Of a stretch of 64,000 nt of DNA, positions 22,346 to 32,310 are shown in pieces. Each line of letters starts with the position of its first letter. Position 1 is the first letter of the stretch. The notes under the pieces were generated by a model, which did not search any database, had not been told where the DNA came from, and was given only the letters and a program-made list of their open reading frames with translations. The DNA is from Sinorhizobium sp. BG8 (lineage in GTDB: Bacteria > Pseudomonadota > Alphaproteobacteria > Rhizobiales > Rhizobiaceae), in NCBI RefSeq assembly GCF_016864555.1, contig NZ_CP044011.1, positions 911,001 through 975,000 on the forward strand, written 5' to 3'. The translations under genes were made by a program, and so were the position numbers.

Positions 22346-22669
22346 ATGGCAGACGATAAGAAAAGCGCAAAACCACCGCTTGGCGTGGTTCGACCCGGCA
22401 ACAAGGCTTCGGAGGATCCCATGGCTGACGAGTTCGATGCGACTGCGGCGGCAGGCGAATCGGTAAGCGAACAGATCGAGGCACTCCGGGCGGAGATTGG
22501 CCGGCTGAAGGAGAGCGCAGGGCTTCTGGCTGAGGGCACGGGTCACCTTGCCATGTCCCAGGCGAGATCGCTTCGCGACGACGCCGAGGAACTGATCGTG
22601 GCCAACCCCTTTGCCGCCCTCGCCGGAGCGGCTTTGGTTGGATATCTCTTCGGCTTGACCAGGCGCTAG
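22346..22669 (+). CDS. DUF883 (ElaB/YqjD-like) membrane-anchored protein
   Basis: A 107-residue protein starting MADDKKSAKPPLGVV after AGGAGACAGGCA. A charged, helical middle (ESVSEQIEALRAEIGRLKE) is followed by a C-terminal hydrophobic helix ANPFAALAGAALVGYLFG and Arg-Arg. This is the arrangement of YqjD/ElaB, tail-anchored proteins that in E. coli associate with stationary-phase ribosomes. Whether this holds here is unknown. It is paired convergently with another protein of similar design at 22.75-23.07 kb. Confidence 0.72.
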   Translation: MADDKKSAKPPLGVVRPGNKASEDPMADEFDATAAAGESVSEQIEALRAEIGRLKESAGLLAEGTGHLAMSQARSLRDDAEELIVANPFAALAGAALVGYLFGLTRR

Positions 22670-22698
22670 AGCCCATCAGTCCTGCTTCGGCGCATGAA

Positions 22699-22726
22699 AA
22701 CGGGCAGCCTCGACGGGCTGCCCGTT
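22699..22726. terminator. Bidirectional terminator between two small membrane-protein genes
   Basis: AACGGGCAGCC (22699-22709) pairs perfectly with GGCTGCCCGTT (22716-22726), an 11-bp stem located between convergent genes. Confidence 0.7.
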
Positions 22727-22752
22727 ACTTATCGCGCCCTGGCACCGACCAT

Positions 22753-23070
22753 TCACCAGTAGCGCCGGCGCGGTGGTTCGCTGGTCGCGGACGCCAGGAG
22801 AAAGCCGACTGCAAGACCGGCGAGTGCGGATGTCACGACGATCGCCGACAGCGCGGCCGGGTGGCTGCGGGCGGTGTCGGCCACGGCAGTGCCTTCGGAT
22901 CTTACATAGTCGGCTGCGTTCGAGACTGCCGGTCGGGCTGCTCGAAAAGCGTGTCGCGCCCGGCGGTTTAAGCCCTTGTAAGTATCGGTGCCCTGGTCCG
23001 CCAGCTGCTTGTGCAGTCGTGCGAGGTCATCTCGAAGGGCGGCGATCTGGGATTGCGCATCGGTAGCCAT
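22753..23070 (-). CDS. Small DUF883-like membrane protein
   Basis: A 105-residue protein starting MATDAQSQIAALRDDLARL behind GGAGAAAGC. A helical N-terminus is followed by an Arg-rich region and one TM (AALSAIVVTSALAGLAVGFLLAS), then a short basic end (PPRRRYW). The order coiled helix then C-terminal TM parallels the convergent gene at 22346. It is probably a tail-anchored inner membrane protein related to the ElaB/YqjD group. Confidence 0.68.
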   Translation of the reverse strand: MATDAQSQIAALRDDLARLHKQLADQGTDTYKGLNRRARHAFRAARPAVSNAADYVRSEGTAVADTARSHPAALSAIVVTSALAGLAVGFLLASATSEPPRRRYW

Positions 23071-23327
23071 TGCTTTCTCCTTGCTGCTCTCGAACTCGAA
23101 CGGCTGCCGGGCTGTTCGGGTTCCACAGAGTTTCGGAATTTTCGCAGTTGCCACCCGTCCCTGGTTTCCCGGAAGTCCAGAATGCAGATGGGTTGTCTCT
23201 GGCACAAAGTGATGGGCATCGGCGAACTTCGCACGATGCCCGGAGCAACTCGGTAGCGTGGCTTTCAGCGCGAGCAACTCGGTCGATGCCGGCGGTCCGG
23301 CTGCCAAGCGGCTCCGCGAGGAGAATT

Positions 23328-23540
23328 TCAGTCGGAAGTCTCGTTAGCGATGCGGCCTTGCTTTTTGAGCACTATCGCATCGTCCGTTGAGGGCATCTCC
23401 GTGTCGTCGGTGGTAGTGATGCTGGCGGTCGTGATTTCGGTGTCGACTGACGCCGTGACCTTCTTGTGTGCCGGGCAGTCCGCAAGGGCCGCGGAGGCGG
23501 AGAAGCACAGGACGGCTGCGATGGTAAGCGCTGCTTTCAT
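23328..23540 (-). CDS. Small secreted Thr/Asp-rich hypothetical protein
   Basis: A 70-residue protein starting MKAALTIAAVLCFSASAALA, a clear signal peptide with an AxA-type cleavage site, after AGGAGTCCCATC. The mature ~50 residues are rich in Thr and Asp (TEITTASITTTDDTEMP). I do not recognise a family. Probably periplasmic. Confidence 0.6.
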   Translation of the reverse strand: MKAALTIAAVLCFSASAALADCPAHKKVTASVDTEITTASITTTDDTEMPSTDDAIVLKKQGRIANETSD

Positions 23541-23902
23541 GATGGGACTCCTTCGCTCTTCAAGACCGGCGAAGTCTAGTCTCGGTCGGCGCCCTGTCCA
23601 AATCACGCTTTTGTATGCTGCCCGTGACACTGGAGCGGTTGCGACAGCATAGCGCCATCCCAGCTGACGGAGAAACTCGCTTGTTCTCTCCGGAAAACGG
23701 TAGTGCGACGGGTCGAGCGGCGTAAAGCGCGCCGATCGACGGTTCGACACCTATCGGCAGACGAGGTGGTAAGCTGCTGCTCCGACATGCAGGCGCCAGC
23801 GGCATGCCCGGTATTGCTCTTTGTCTGCCGCTCGCAGTAGCCGCAGTCGCTTCTGACGTTGACCACGGATGTACTGGCACTGATGGATTAGCGATGATGA
23901 GG
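23541..23902. other. Intergenic stretch without a recognised gene
   Basis: About 360 bp with no frame that looks like a gene. The only clear structure is the plus-strand terminator at its right edge (23903-23933), which has no plus-strand gene to serve. See the findings for a possible small RNA. Confidence 0.4.
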
Positions 23903-23933
23903 AAGGTCGGGGCGGTTTCGCCCCGACTTTTTT
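23903..23933 (+). terminator. Strong orphan intrinsic terminator
   Basis: GTCGGGGCG (23906-23914) pairs perfectly with CGCCCCGAC (23919-23927), extended by A-T pairs, followed by TTTTTT to 23933. The T tract is on the plus strand only. Confidence 0.85.
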
Positions 23934-23995
23934 GTTTCTGACGTTTGAGAGGGGAGCCGGCCGCGTGCGAGCGCAACGGGCCGCGACAAGCCACC

Positions 23996-24183
23996 TTACT
24001 CCGATCGCGGCTTTGCTTCTGCGTTTGGTTGCGCCAGGCGCAGTGCACGTAGTTTCTGTGTCTTCTTGTCGCGCGCAGCGGTCTCCGCCGCGACGATGTT
24101 CTTGGCAGTCGTGTCGATCGGGGAAGCCGTTCCATGCGCCGGCAGCTTGTCCGGCTTGAAAAACCCTTTTTGGTGACAGTCAT
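23996..24183 (-). CDS. Small conserved-type basic protein, apparent 1-nt frameshift
   Basis: ATG 24183 has an excellent Shine-Dalgarno (GGGAGGG) and gives MTVTKKGF before the frame is lost at paired runs of five A and five T (24159-24171). The continuing frame reads FKPDKLPAHGTASPIDTT, KNIVAAETAARDKKTQKLRA and ends at 23996. With one base restored in either run the product is 62 residues. I recall similar ~60-residue rhizobial proteins ending in TxKLRALRLA, of unknown function, although not with certainty. An unshifted alternative starts at ATG 24192 (MGGTDDCHQKGFFKPD) but has no ribosome-binding site. Confidence 0.55.
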
Positions 24184-24225
24184 CTGTCCCTCCCATTGAG
24201 GAAAGCAGCGGGCTGCCCTCTGTCG

Positions 24226-24468
24226 TCATCGGGCCCGGGCTACTACCTTCCTTTTCGGAGCAGGCAACAGGCCTTCGCGCTGGGCTTTCTTGCGGGCGAG
24301 CTTGCGAAACCGCCGGATTGCGTCTGCTTTTTCGCGTGCGCGCTTTTCAGACGGCTTCTCATAGGCGGTGTGCGCCTTCATTTCCCGAAACAGGCCTTCG
24401 CGCTGCATTTTCTTCTTCAGCGCGCGGAGCGCCTGTTCAACGTTGTTTTCCCTGACGAGTACCTGCAA
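24226..24468 (-). CDS. rpsU: 30S ribosomal protein bS21
   Basis: An 80-residue protein. The start is TTG 24468, preceded by GGAG; the frame runs further upstream, but the family begins here with [20 protein letters not shown]. It continues [28 protein letters not shown] with a basic tail. bS21 sits near the anti-Shine-Dalgarno on the 30S platform and influences initiation. The pairing with an upstream cold-shock gene on the same strand is common in rhizobia. Confidence 0.93.
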   Translation of the reverse strand: MQVLVRENNVEQALRALKKKMQREGLFREMKAHTAYEKPSEKRAREKADAIRRFRKLARKKAQREGLLPAPKRKVVARAR

Positions 24469-24643
24469 AACGTCTCCTTGTGCAGCCGCTGCTGCTATCT
24501 CTTGACCTTCATTGGACTTGAATTGATCCACGAGAACGTCGACACGGAGCTCTCGGCCCTTGTGGGCATGACGTAGCTTCAGGATCGATTTCAGCCTCGG
24601 TGATGCGTCGCTCATATTTCACGTCTTCAAACTTGACGCGATG

Positions 24644-24769
24644 CTAAGCAATTCCCTGCGCTTCAGGCAAAACCACAGCGATACGGCATTTGCGGTCGTA
24701 TTCCGTTGTTCGAAAAGCGTCGCTCTTGATGACGACATTATCACCAACGGTGTAGCAGGGCCTCGGCAT
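24644..24769 (-). pseudogene. Small protein gene interrupted by an amber codon
   Basis: ATG 24769 stands behind a perfect AGGAGG. It encodes MPRPCYTVGDNVVIKSDAFR and TTEYDRKCRIAVVLPEAQGIA, then TAG (24644-24646). Reading past the TAG continues in the same frame as [21 protein letters not shown] recall ~65-75-residue rhizobial proteins with a similar sequence where this position is Gln (CAG), but I cannot verify that here. Either the gene is a nonsense mutant, the base is wrong, or a genuine 41-residue product is made. It lies between csp and rpsU on the same strand, behind a terminator. Confidence 0.5.
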
Positions 24770-24785
24770 GCGATCCTCCTCCCTG

Positions 24786-24817
24786 CAAAAACAAAGGCCG
24801 GGAAAGCTCCCGACCTT
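24786..24817 (-). terminator. Intrinsic terminator after the cold-shock gene
   Basis: On the minus strand AAGGTCGGGA (24817-24808) pairs with TCCCGGCCTT (24803-24794) around a 4-nt loop with one mismatch, followed by TGTTTTTG. Confidence 0.75.
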
Positions 24818-24871
24818 CGACCAAAGCTCCGGCGTGCCAGTACCTCCGTGGTCACGCTGAGCAATGAAACA

Positions 24872-25081
24872 TTAGGCTGCCTGCAGGTTGTCTGCCGAGC
24901 TTTTGCCGGAGCGCTTGTCCTGCACGATATCGTAACGGATCTTCTGCCCCTCGTTGAGGCCACGCATGCCAGCGCGCTCCACGGCAGAGATGTGGACGAA
25001 AACGTCCGTGCTTCCGTTATCGGGCTGTATGAACCCGAATCCCTTGGTGCTGTTGAACCACTTTACTGTGCCTGTGTTCAT
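24872..25081 (-). CDS. Cold-shock domain protein (CspA family)
   Basis: A 69-residue single cold-shock domain starting [18 protein letters not shown]. It contains RNP1 (KGFGFI) and RNP2-like DVFVHIS. It binds single-stranded RNA/DNA and acts as an RNA chaperone. GGATATC lies just before the ATG. The upstream region is long and free of genes, which fits a structured csp 5' leader. rpsU follows on the same strand beyond a terminator. Confidence 0.94.
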   Translation of the reverse strand: MNTGTVKWFNSTKGFGFIQPDNGSTDVFVHISAVERAGMRGLNEGQKIRYDIVQDKRSGKSSADNLQAA

Positions 25082-25406
25082 AACGATATCCTTCAATCGT
25101 TGTTGATGCGGTCGAAACGACCGTTGTGATAATCGACGATGAGAGGAGATCTGAGAGCGCCCATGGGGCTGCGGACAAGAGTCGCTAGCAAAGTTCGATG
25201 CCGCCAAGTATGGCGCATTGCGGGTGGATAGCAAGTGCTAATGTATAAACGGGCCAATTCCGGCACCGAAGCCGAGGGATGAAAGACGACTGTCGCGTCG
25301 ACTTTCATGTCGCAATCCAGGGGCACATATGCCGATCTGCAACAGCGTGAAGTCACTCTCTGTGAGCGGGTGCCGTTCGACGAGATTGTTGCTTAGGGAA
25401 GAAATT
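25082..25406 (-). promoter_or_regulatory. Upstream region / probable long leader of the cold-shock gene
   Basis: About 325 bp between the cold-shock start and tRNA-Ala, without a credible gene. Many csp mRNAs carry long temperature-responsive leaders. I cannot fold one here with certainty. Confidence 0.35.
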
Positions 25407-25482
<76 letters not shown>

Positions 25483-25587
25483 ATAACGGGTCCGGCAAGG
25501 CCGGTTTCCGGGATACCGAAGCGAGTTTCCTCGGCAGGTGCGGCTTCATACTTCTGGTTCTCGAAGATGGCAAGCCGAAAATTCCAA

Positions 25588-25615
25588 TCCGGCCGGTTTT
25601 TTTGAACCGGCCGGA
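25588..25615 (-). terminator. Terminator after the TIGR02300 gene
   Basis: TCCGGCCGGTT (25588-25598) and AACCGGCCGGA (25605-25615) form a perfect 11-bp stem. It lies just downstream of the minus-strand gene ending at 25627. Confidence 0.75.
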
Positions 25616-25626
25616 ATATCATGCAC

Positions 25627-26016
25627 TTAGACGTCGTCCTCGTCGCCGGTCACGCCGATGATGCCGGTCATGTCCTCGTCGTCGTCGTCTTCGTCCTGCT
25701 CGAGGAAGGTGTCGTCGTCATCGTCGCCGATTTCGACGTCGTCGTCGCCCAGATCCGGAAGATCATCGCCGCCCGCTGCTTCGTCGTCGGCATCCTCCAG
25801 CGAAACCAGTTCGACTTCCGTGTTCTCGGTATCGACTTCGTTGACTTCTTCCTCCTCGTCCTTCTCCATGACGGAAGCGGCCGAAGTCTCTTCGAAGAAC
25901 GAGAGAGGGTAGGACTTGCCGGTGTAGGGCGATACGATCGGGTCCCGGTTCAGGTCATAGAACTTGCGTCCTGTCTCCGGGTCTATGCGCTTGGTTCCGA
26001 GTTCCGGTTTTGCCAC
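25627..26016 (-). CDS. FYDLN-acid (TIGR02300) family protein
   Basis: A 129-residue protein. The start is placed at GTG 26016, which has AGAGG at a workable distance (the TTG two codons earlier is too close). The N-terminal ~45 residues carry the family signature KPELGTKRIDPETGRKFYDL and NRDPIVSPYTGKSYP. The remainder is extremely acidic, with long Asp/Glu tracts (EIGDDDDDTFLEQDEDDDDE). The family is restricted largely to alphaproteobacteria and has no established function; the N-terminus resembles a small zinc-ribbon-like element without its cysteines. Confidence 0.88.
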   Translation of the reverse strand: MAKPELGTKRIDPETGRKFYDLNRDPIVSPYTGKSYPLSFFEETSAASVMEKDEEEEVNEVDTENTEVELVSLEDADDEAAGGDDLPDLGDDDVEIGDDDDDTFLEQDEDDDDEDMTGIIGVTGDEDDV

Positions 26017-27691
<1,675 letters not shown>

Positions 27692-27692
<1 letters not shown>

Positions 27693-28324
27693 TGACGTTC
27701 ACGATTGCAATCGATGGCCCCGCGGCCGCCGGAAAAGGTACGCTGTCGCGGAAGGTCGCCGAGGCCTACGGGTTTCACCACCTCGATACGGGCCTCACCT
27801 ACCGGGCGACCGCCAAGGCGCTGATCGACCGTGGCCTGCCGCTAGACAACGAGGCTGTGGCCGCCGATGTCGCCCGCACGCTCGATCTCGGCGGGCTCGA
27901 CCGCAACGTTCTCTCGGCCCACGAGATCGGTGAGGCCGCCTCCAAGATTGCCGTGATGCCGTCCGTCCGTCGCGCACTCGTGGAGGCCCAGCGGGCGTTC
28001 GCGATACGTGAACCCGGTACTGTCCTTGATGGTCGGGACATCGGCACCGTGGTGTGCCCGGAGGCGCCCGTGAAGCTCTACGTGACGGCCTCGGCCGAGG
28101 TAAGGGCCAAGCGGCGGCGGGACGAGATCAACAGCGCCGGCGGATCGGCCGATTTCGATACGATCCTCGCCGATATCGTGCGGCGCGACGAGCGTGATTC
28201 CGGTCGCTCCGACAGCCCGCTCCGGCGGGCTGATGACGCGCACTTGCTAGATACGTCCGAAATGAGTATAGAGGCGGCGTTTTCGGCGGCGAAGGCAATC
28301 ATCGACGCCGCACTTAAGCACTAG
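27692..28324 (+). CDS. cmk: Cytidylate kinase
   Basis: A 210-residue P-loop NMP kinase: [20 protein letters not shown] near the N-terminus, then LDTGLTYRA and [15 protein letters not shown]. It phosphorylates CMP and dCMP. The ATG overlaps the aroA stop by one base, so translation is coupled; the aroA-cmk-rpsA order is conserved in proteobacteria. The usual family length is 210-230 residues. Confidence 0.96.
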
Positions 28325-28439
28325 GTTCGAAGGCAGTCCCCGCGCCGGATTTGCTCCATTCCATGGAGCGGACGCGCTTCGTTCGTGATCAACGCTAACC
28401 ACCGGCGCTCGTGCCTTTATCGGCACATCAGGAGTTTCC

Positions 28440-30146
28440 ATGTCTCAAGCTAATCCCACGCGCGAAGATTTCGCAGCCCTGCTGCAGGAATCCTTTGCCA
28501 CGCACGACCTGGCCGAAGGCTACGTCACCAAGGGCATCATCACCGGCATCGAGAAGGACGTCGCCATCGTTGACGTCGGCCTCAAGGTCGAAGGCCGCAT
28601 CGCCCTCAAGGAATTCGGCGCCAAGTCCAAGGACGGCACGCTGAAGGTCGGCGATGAAGTTGAAGTCTATGTCGAGCGCATTGAAAACGCTCTCGGCGAA
28701 GCTGTTCTGTCGCGCGAAAAGGCTCGCCGCGAAGAAAGCTGGGCTCGTCTCGAAGTCAAGTTCGAAGCTGGCGAGCGCGTCGAAGGCGTCATCTTCAACC
28801 AGGTCAAGGGTGGCTTCACCGTCGATCTCGACGGCGCCGTTGCCTTCCTGCCGCGTTCGCAGGTCGACATCCGTCCGATCCGCGACGTCACGCCGCTTAT
28901 GCACAACCCGCAGCCCTTCGAAATCCTCAAGATGGACAAGCGCCGCGGCAACATCGTTGTATCGCGCCGCACGGTTCTCGAAGAGTCCCGCGCCGAGCAG
29001 CGTTCTGAAATCGTTCAGAACCTCGAAGAAGGCCAGGTTGTTGACGGCGTCGTCAAGAACATCACCGATTACGGTGCGTTCGTTGACCTCGGCGGCATCG
29101 ACGGCCTGCTGCACGTCACTGACATGGCATGGCGTCGCGTCAACCATCCGTCGGAGATCCTGTCCATCGGCCAGCAGGTCAAGGTCCAGATCATCCGCAT
29201 CAACCAGGAAACCCACCGTATCTCGCTCGGCATGAAGCAGCTCGAGTCGGATCCGTGGGATGGCATCGGCACGAAGTACCCGGTCGGCAAGAAGATCTCC
29301 GGTACCGTCACGAACATCACCGACTACGGTGCGTTCGTCGAGCTGGAGCCGGGCATCGAAGGCCTGATCCACATCTCCGAAATGTCCTGGACCAAGAAGA
29401 ACGTACACCCCGGCAAGATCCTGTCCACGAGCCAGGAAGTCGACGTGGTCGTTCTCGAAGTCGATCCGACCAAGCGTCGTATCTCGCTCGGCCTCAAGCA
29501 GACGCTCGAGAACCCGTGGCAGGCATTCGCCCACAGCCATCCGGCCGGCACCGAAGTCGAAGGCGAAGTCAAGAACAAGACCGAATTCGGCCTGTTCATT
29601 GGCCTCGACGGCGACGTCGACGGCATGGTTCACCTCTCCGACCTCGACTGGAACCGTCCGGGCGAACAGGTCATCGAGGAGTTCAACAAGGGTGACGTGG
29701 TCAAGGCCGTCGTTCTCGACGTTGACGTCGACAAGGAGCGCATCTCGCTCGGCATCAAGCAGCTCGGCCGCGATGCGGTTGGCGACGCTGCTGCTTCCGG
29801 CGACCTGCGCAAGAATGCAGTCGTCTCCTGCGAAGTCATCGCGATCAACGATGGCGGCATCGAAGTGAAGCTGGTCAACCATGAAGACCTGATCGCGTTC
29901 ATCCGTCGTGCCGACCTGTCGCGCGACCGTGACGAACAGCGTCCGGAGCGTTTCTCGATTGGTCAGGTTGTCGACGCTCGCGTCACCAACTTCTCCAAGA
30001 AGGACCGCAAGATCCAGCTGTCGATCAAGGCTCTGGAAATTGCCGAAGAGAAGGAAGCAGTCGCTCAGTTCGGTTCGTCCGACTCCGGCGCTTCGCTCGG
30101 CGACATCCTTGGTGCGGCTCTGAAGAACCGCGGCAACAACGAGTAA
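28440..30146 (+). CDS. rpsA: 30S ribosomal protein bS1
   Basis: A 568-residue protein with six S1 repeats. The first two (residues ~25-190) anchor it to the ribosome. The later ones each carry the ITDYGAFVDL / KGTVTNITDYGAFVEL style strand, with KTEFGLFIGL in the fifth. It captures mRNA for initiation, especially leaders with weak Shine-Dalgarno. The Leu-Gly-Gly-type C-terminus (SLGDILGAALKNRGNNE) is typical of rhizobia. AGGAG lies 7 nt before the ATG. Confidence 0.97.
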   Translation: MSQANPTREDFAALLQESFATHDLAEGYVTKGIITGIEKDVAIVDVGLKVEGRIALKEFGAKSKDGTLKVGDEVEVYVERIENALGEAVLSREKARREESWARLEVKFEAGERVEGVIFNQVKGGFTVDLDGAVAFLPRSQVDIRPIRDVTPLMHNPQPFEILKMDKRRGNIVVSRRTVLEESRAEQRSEIVQNLEEGQVVDGVVKNITDYGAFVDLGGIDGLLHVTDMAWRRVNHPSEILSIGQQVKVQIIRINQETHRISLGMKQLESDPWDGIGTKYPVGKKISGTVTNITDYGAFVELEPGIEGLIHISEMSWTKKNVHPGKILSTSQEVDVVVLEVDPTKRRISLGLKQTLENPWQAFAHSHPAGTEVEGEVKNKTEFGLFIGLDGDVDGMVHLSDLDWNRPGEQVIEEFNKGDVVKAVVLDVDVDKERISLGIKQLGRDAVGDAAASGDLRKNAVVSCEVIAINDGGIEVKLVNHEDLIAFIRRADLSRDRDEQRPERFSIGQVVDARVTNFSKKDRKIQLSIKALEIAEEKEAVAQFGSSDSGASLGDILGAALKNRGNNE

Positions 30147-30165
30147 TCGCTGTCGCACGAATTGA

Positions 30166-30204
30166 GAAAGCCCGCGGAAAGCGATTTCCGCGGGCTTTCT
30201 TTTT
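30166..30204 (+). terminator. Strong intrinsic terminator after rpsA
   Basis: GAAAGCCCGCGGAAA (30166-30180) pairs perfectly with TTTCCGCGGGCTTTC (30185-30199) with a GCGA tetraloop, followed by TTTTT. Confidence 0.95.
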
Positions 30205-30221
30205 GGAAGGCCTTGTTGATC

Positions 30222-31892
30222 TCAGGTCCAGTAGTCGCCGAGCCTTTGGTAGAACACATGTCCCGGATCCGGCGGTCCGACCAGGTCGGTGATCTTCTGG
30301 CGGCGGCGCTGGGTGTCCGGATCTTCCTCTTCCAGTCGGCCCGCCGGCTCCTCGTCCCCGTCCGAATGCGAATGTTCGCCCTTCGGATCCTCGTCTCCTG
30401 CCGGCTCGTCGGTCTCGTCCTCCTCGGGATGGCCGCGAAGTTCCGTCCGTTCTTCCATGTCCTCGGGCGCTGCGAGGTAGGGAATCGTAGCAAAACCCAT
30501 GCCGTCGCGCGCAGGCACCTGGACCGGGTGATCCTTCGTCGCCTCGGGAAGCGTGTCCGCCGCTTGGCGATGGACGACGCGGGGCTCTGGCGGGGTCTGC
30601 TGCGTTTCGCCTGCCGCCTCCTGCGGAAAGACGGCGGAGGAGGGGAGGTCGTTTCGCGCCGCACCTGCGTGCGCCTTTTCGCCGGTCGCCGCAGCCTGGG
30701 TGCCGCGCTCGGATGTTTCCGCTTCCGGTGCCTCGCCGGAGACCAGCTGGAGGAGGGCGCGTTGTTTCGCACCCTCTTTGTCCAGGGGAGCCGTTTCGGG
30801 AGGCAGGGGCAATTCGAGCAGCGACTTGAGCATGCTTCTTTCGTCGTCGCTTAGATTGGCGATTATCCCGCTGATCAGGCGTCGGACTGACTTCAGTTCT
30901 TCCGCCGGAAGCTCTGGGGCCAAGGCCGCTTCGTCGACCTGAACATTGCTGCGAACGGCGCGGATACCCTCTTCTTCCTCCGCCGCTTCAACTGGGGGAT
31001 CCAACTGGGCTGCGACGGTCGCCGATTTCGGAGGTGCCAGGGCTGCCGGCTTCGGCTCGGCTGCGGAGGAAGTCGCGTCCTGCATTTGCTCTGCGCGTGT
31101 GCTTGAACCCTCCTCGGGTGTTTCCTGAGGGCCGGTTGGCGTGGTCATTGCTCCGGCAGAAGCCGGATCTTGGATCCTTGAGGCGGATCTCGGAGCAGAA
31201 GGGATGGAGGCGGTTGTCTTAAGGTCGGGATCACGCTCGTCGCCGGCGGGTTCTTCGCTGCCGTCGATCTCGAACATCTGGCTGAGAGCGATCTGCAAGG
31301 CACGCACATCCAACTGCTGGAGACGACCCGAACCGGTTGCGGCAGGTTTTTCTGCGCTGTTCGCGATTGCCGCGAGCTGCCCTTCCAGGCTCGGCAATCG
31401 TTGCACGGAAGGAGCCGTGTCCTCCTGACCTGCAAGCAGTCCGGATTGCGTGGCTCCGGCAAGCAGCAGTGTCGCAAGCTTGCGCGCCTCCAATCCGTTC
31501 GGATTGCGGATGATTTCGGCGATGAGCCGGGTCGGAAGCATCGAGATCGCCTGGCTCAGGAGCCGCTCGACCACTTGCCTGGTTTCCGGGGGAAGCTTCG
31601 CCAGCAGCTCCGCGAGTTGGCGCTCGGATCCGTTCACACCCGCGCCCGAAGCCTGGGCCGTGCCGAACACCGTGAGTATTTCGGCAAGCAGTTTCTGGAT
31701 CTCCGTATCGGCGTCGGGGTTTTGCTGCATGTGGTGCAACATCGTCTCGATCAGGCGCAGCATCACCGCCGAGCGCAACCTTTCGAGGTTGTCGCCGCGC
31801 GCCCCGCTGGCGTCGGCATTCGAGATCGCCGTCGCCGGGGCGGCGGACGTCAGGACGGCCTGGCCATTCGGGGTCGCCACGTACGGCAACAT
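30222..31892 (-). CDS. Unrecognised large Pro/Glu-rich protein with IRNPNG motif
   Basis: A 556-residue protein with no family I recognise. Residues ~35-165 are helical and end in LIAEIIRNPNGLEARKL. The central third is low-complexity and rich in Pro, Ala, Glu and Gln. A second helical block is RRLISGIIANLSDDERSMLKSL. The C-terminus is very acidic, then ends with GPPDPGHVFYQRLGDYWT. No signal peptide or TM is seen. It shares the IRNPNG-x-EA motif with the protein at 34105-35355. The layout (helical ends, disordered middle) recalls secreted or scaffold proteins such as hook-length regulators, but there are no flagellar neighbours, so no function is assigned. Confidence 0.75.
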   Translation of the reverse strand: MLPYVATPNGQAVLTSAAPATAISNADASGARGDNLERLRSAVMLRLIETMLHHMQQNPDADTEIQKLLAEILTVFGTAQASGAGVNGSERQLAELLAKLPPETRQVVERLLSQAISMLPTRLIAEIIRNPNGLEARKLATLLLAGATQSGLLAGQEDTAPSVQRLPSLEGQLAAIANSAEKPAATGSGRLQQLDVRALQIALSQMFEIDGSEEPAGDERDPDLKTTASIPSAPRSASRIQDPASAGAMTTPTGPQETPEEGSSTRAEQMQDATSSAAEPKPAALAPPKSATVAAQLDPPVEAAEEEEGIRAVRSNVQVDEAALAPELPAEELKSVRRLISGIIANLSDDERSMLKSLLELPLPPETAPLDKEGAKQRALLQLVSGEAPEAETSERGTQAAATGEKAHAGAARNDLPSSAVFPQEAAGETQQTPPEPRVVHRQAADTLPEATKDHPVQVPARDGMGFATIPYLAAPEDMEERTELRGHPEEDETDEPAGDEDPKGEHSHSDGDEEPAGRLEEEDPDTQRRRQKITDLVGPPDPGHVFYQRLGDYWT

Positions 31893-32310
31893 CGGTATGC
31901 TCCTCGGTTCTGCGCGGCCGTTCTCTGCGGCCGTGACGGCTTACTATGATCCATTTTCATTCGGATGGCGCATCATGCGCGACGGGGGGAGTTGGCCAAG
32001 ATCCGCGAAGTACTCGATGATCGAACGCGGGGTCACGGTAGAACCGGACAGGCGGCATGCTGCTGTCGTGTCGGAACGGGTAATCTCCACGGGATCCGAC
32101 CAAGTCTTGATGGATAAGAAATCGCACTGTTTGGTTAATGAAGTGCTAACTGTGTAACTGTTTGTTTCGCATCTGCAGCAACGACAGTCGAAATCGTTCG
32201 CCGTCTGGCTATTGCTCCTTGCCTGTGCCGCGCGTAAACCTTGCCCACAGGCGGGGACGCGCCCACGGCCCTCACGGGCACCGGTTCGCGTCGGGTGGAG
32301 CATTGCAAGA
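31893..32310. promoter_or_regulatory. Divergent intergenic region before the nampt gene
   Basis: About 418 bp between the unrecognised minus-strand gene and the NAMPT gene. It is notably AT-richer at 32100-32200. No small gene or named regulatory element was recognised. Confidence 0.35.

Noticed and set aside
28428-30158. Open frame of about 576 codons antisense to rpsA
   Set aside because: Mirror of the six S1 repeats; its Asp/Val-rich repetitive translation reflects GAC/GTC complementarity.
30222-31892. Assignment of the 556-aa protein as flagellar hook-length regulator FliK
   Set aside because: The shape is similar (helical ends, Pro-rich middle), but no flagellar genes are near and no FliK C-terminal motif is visible.
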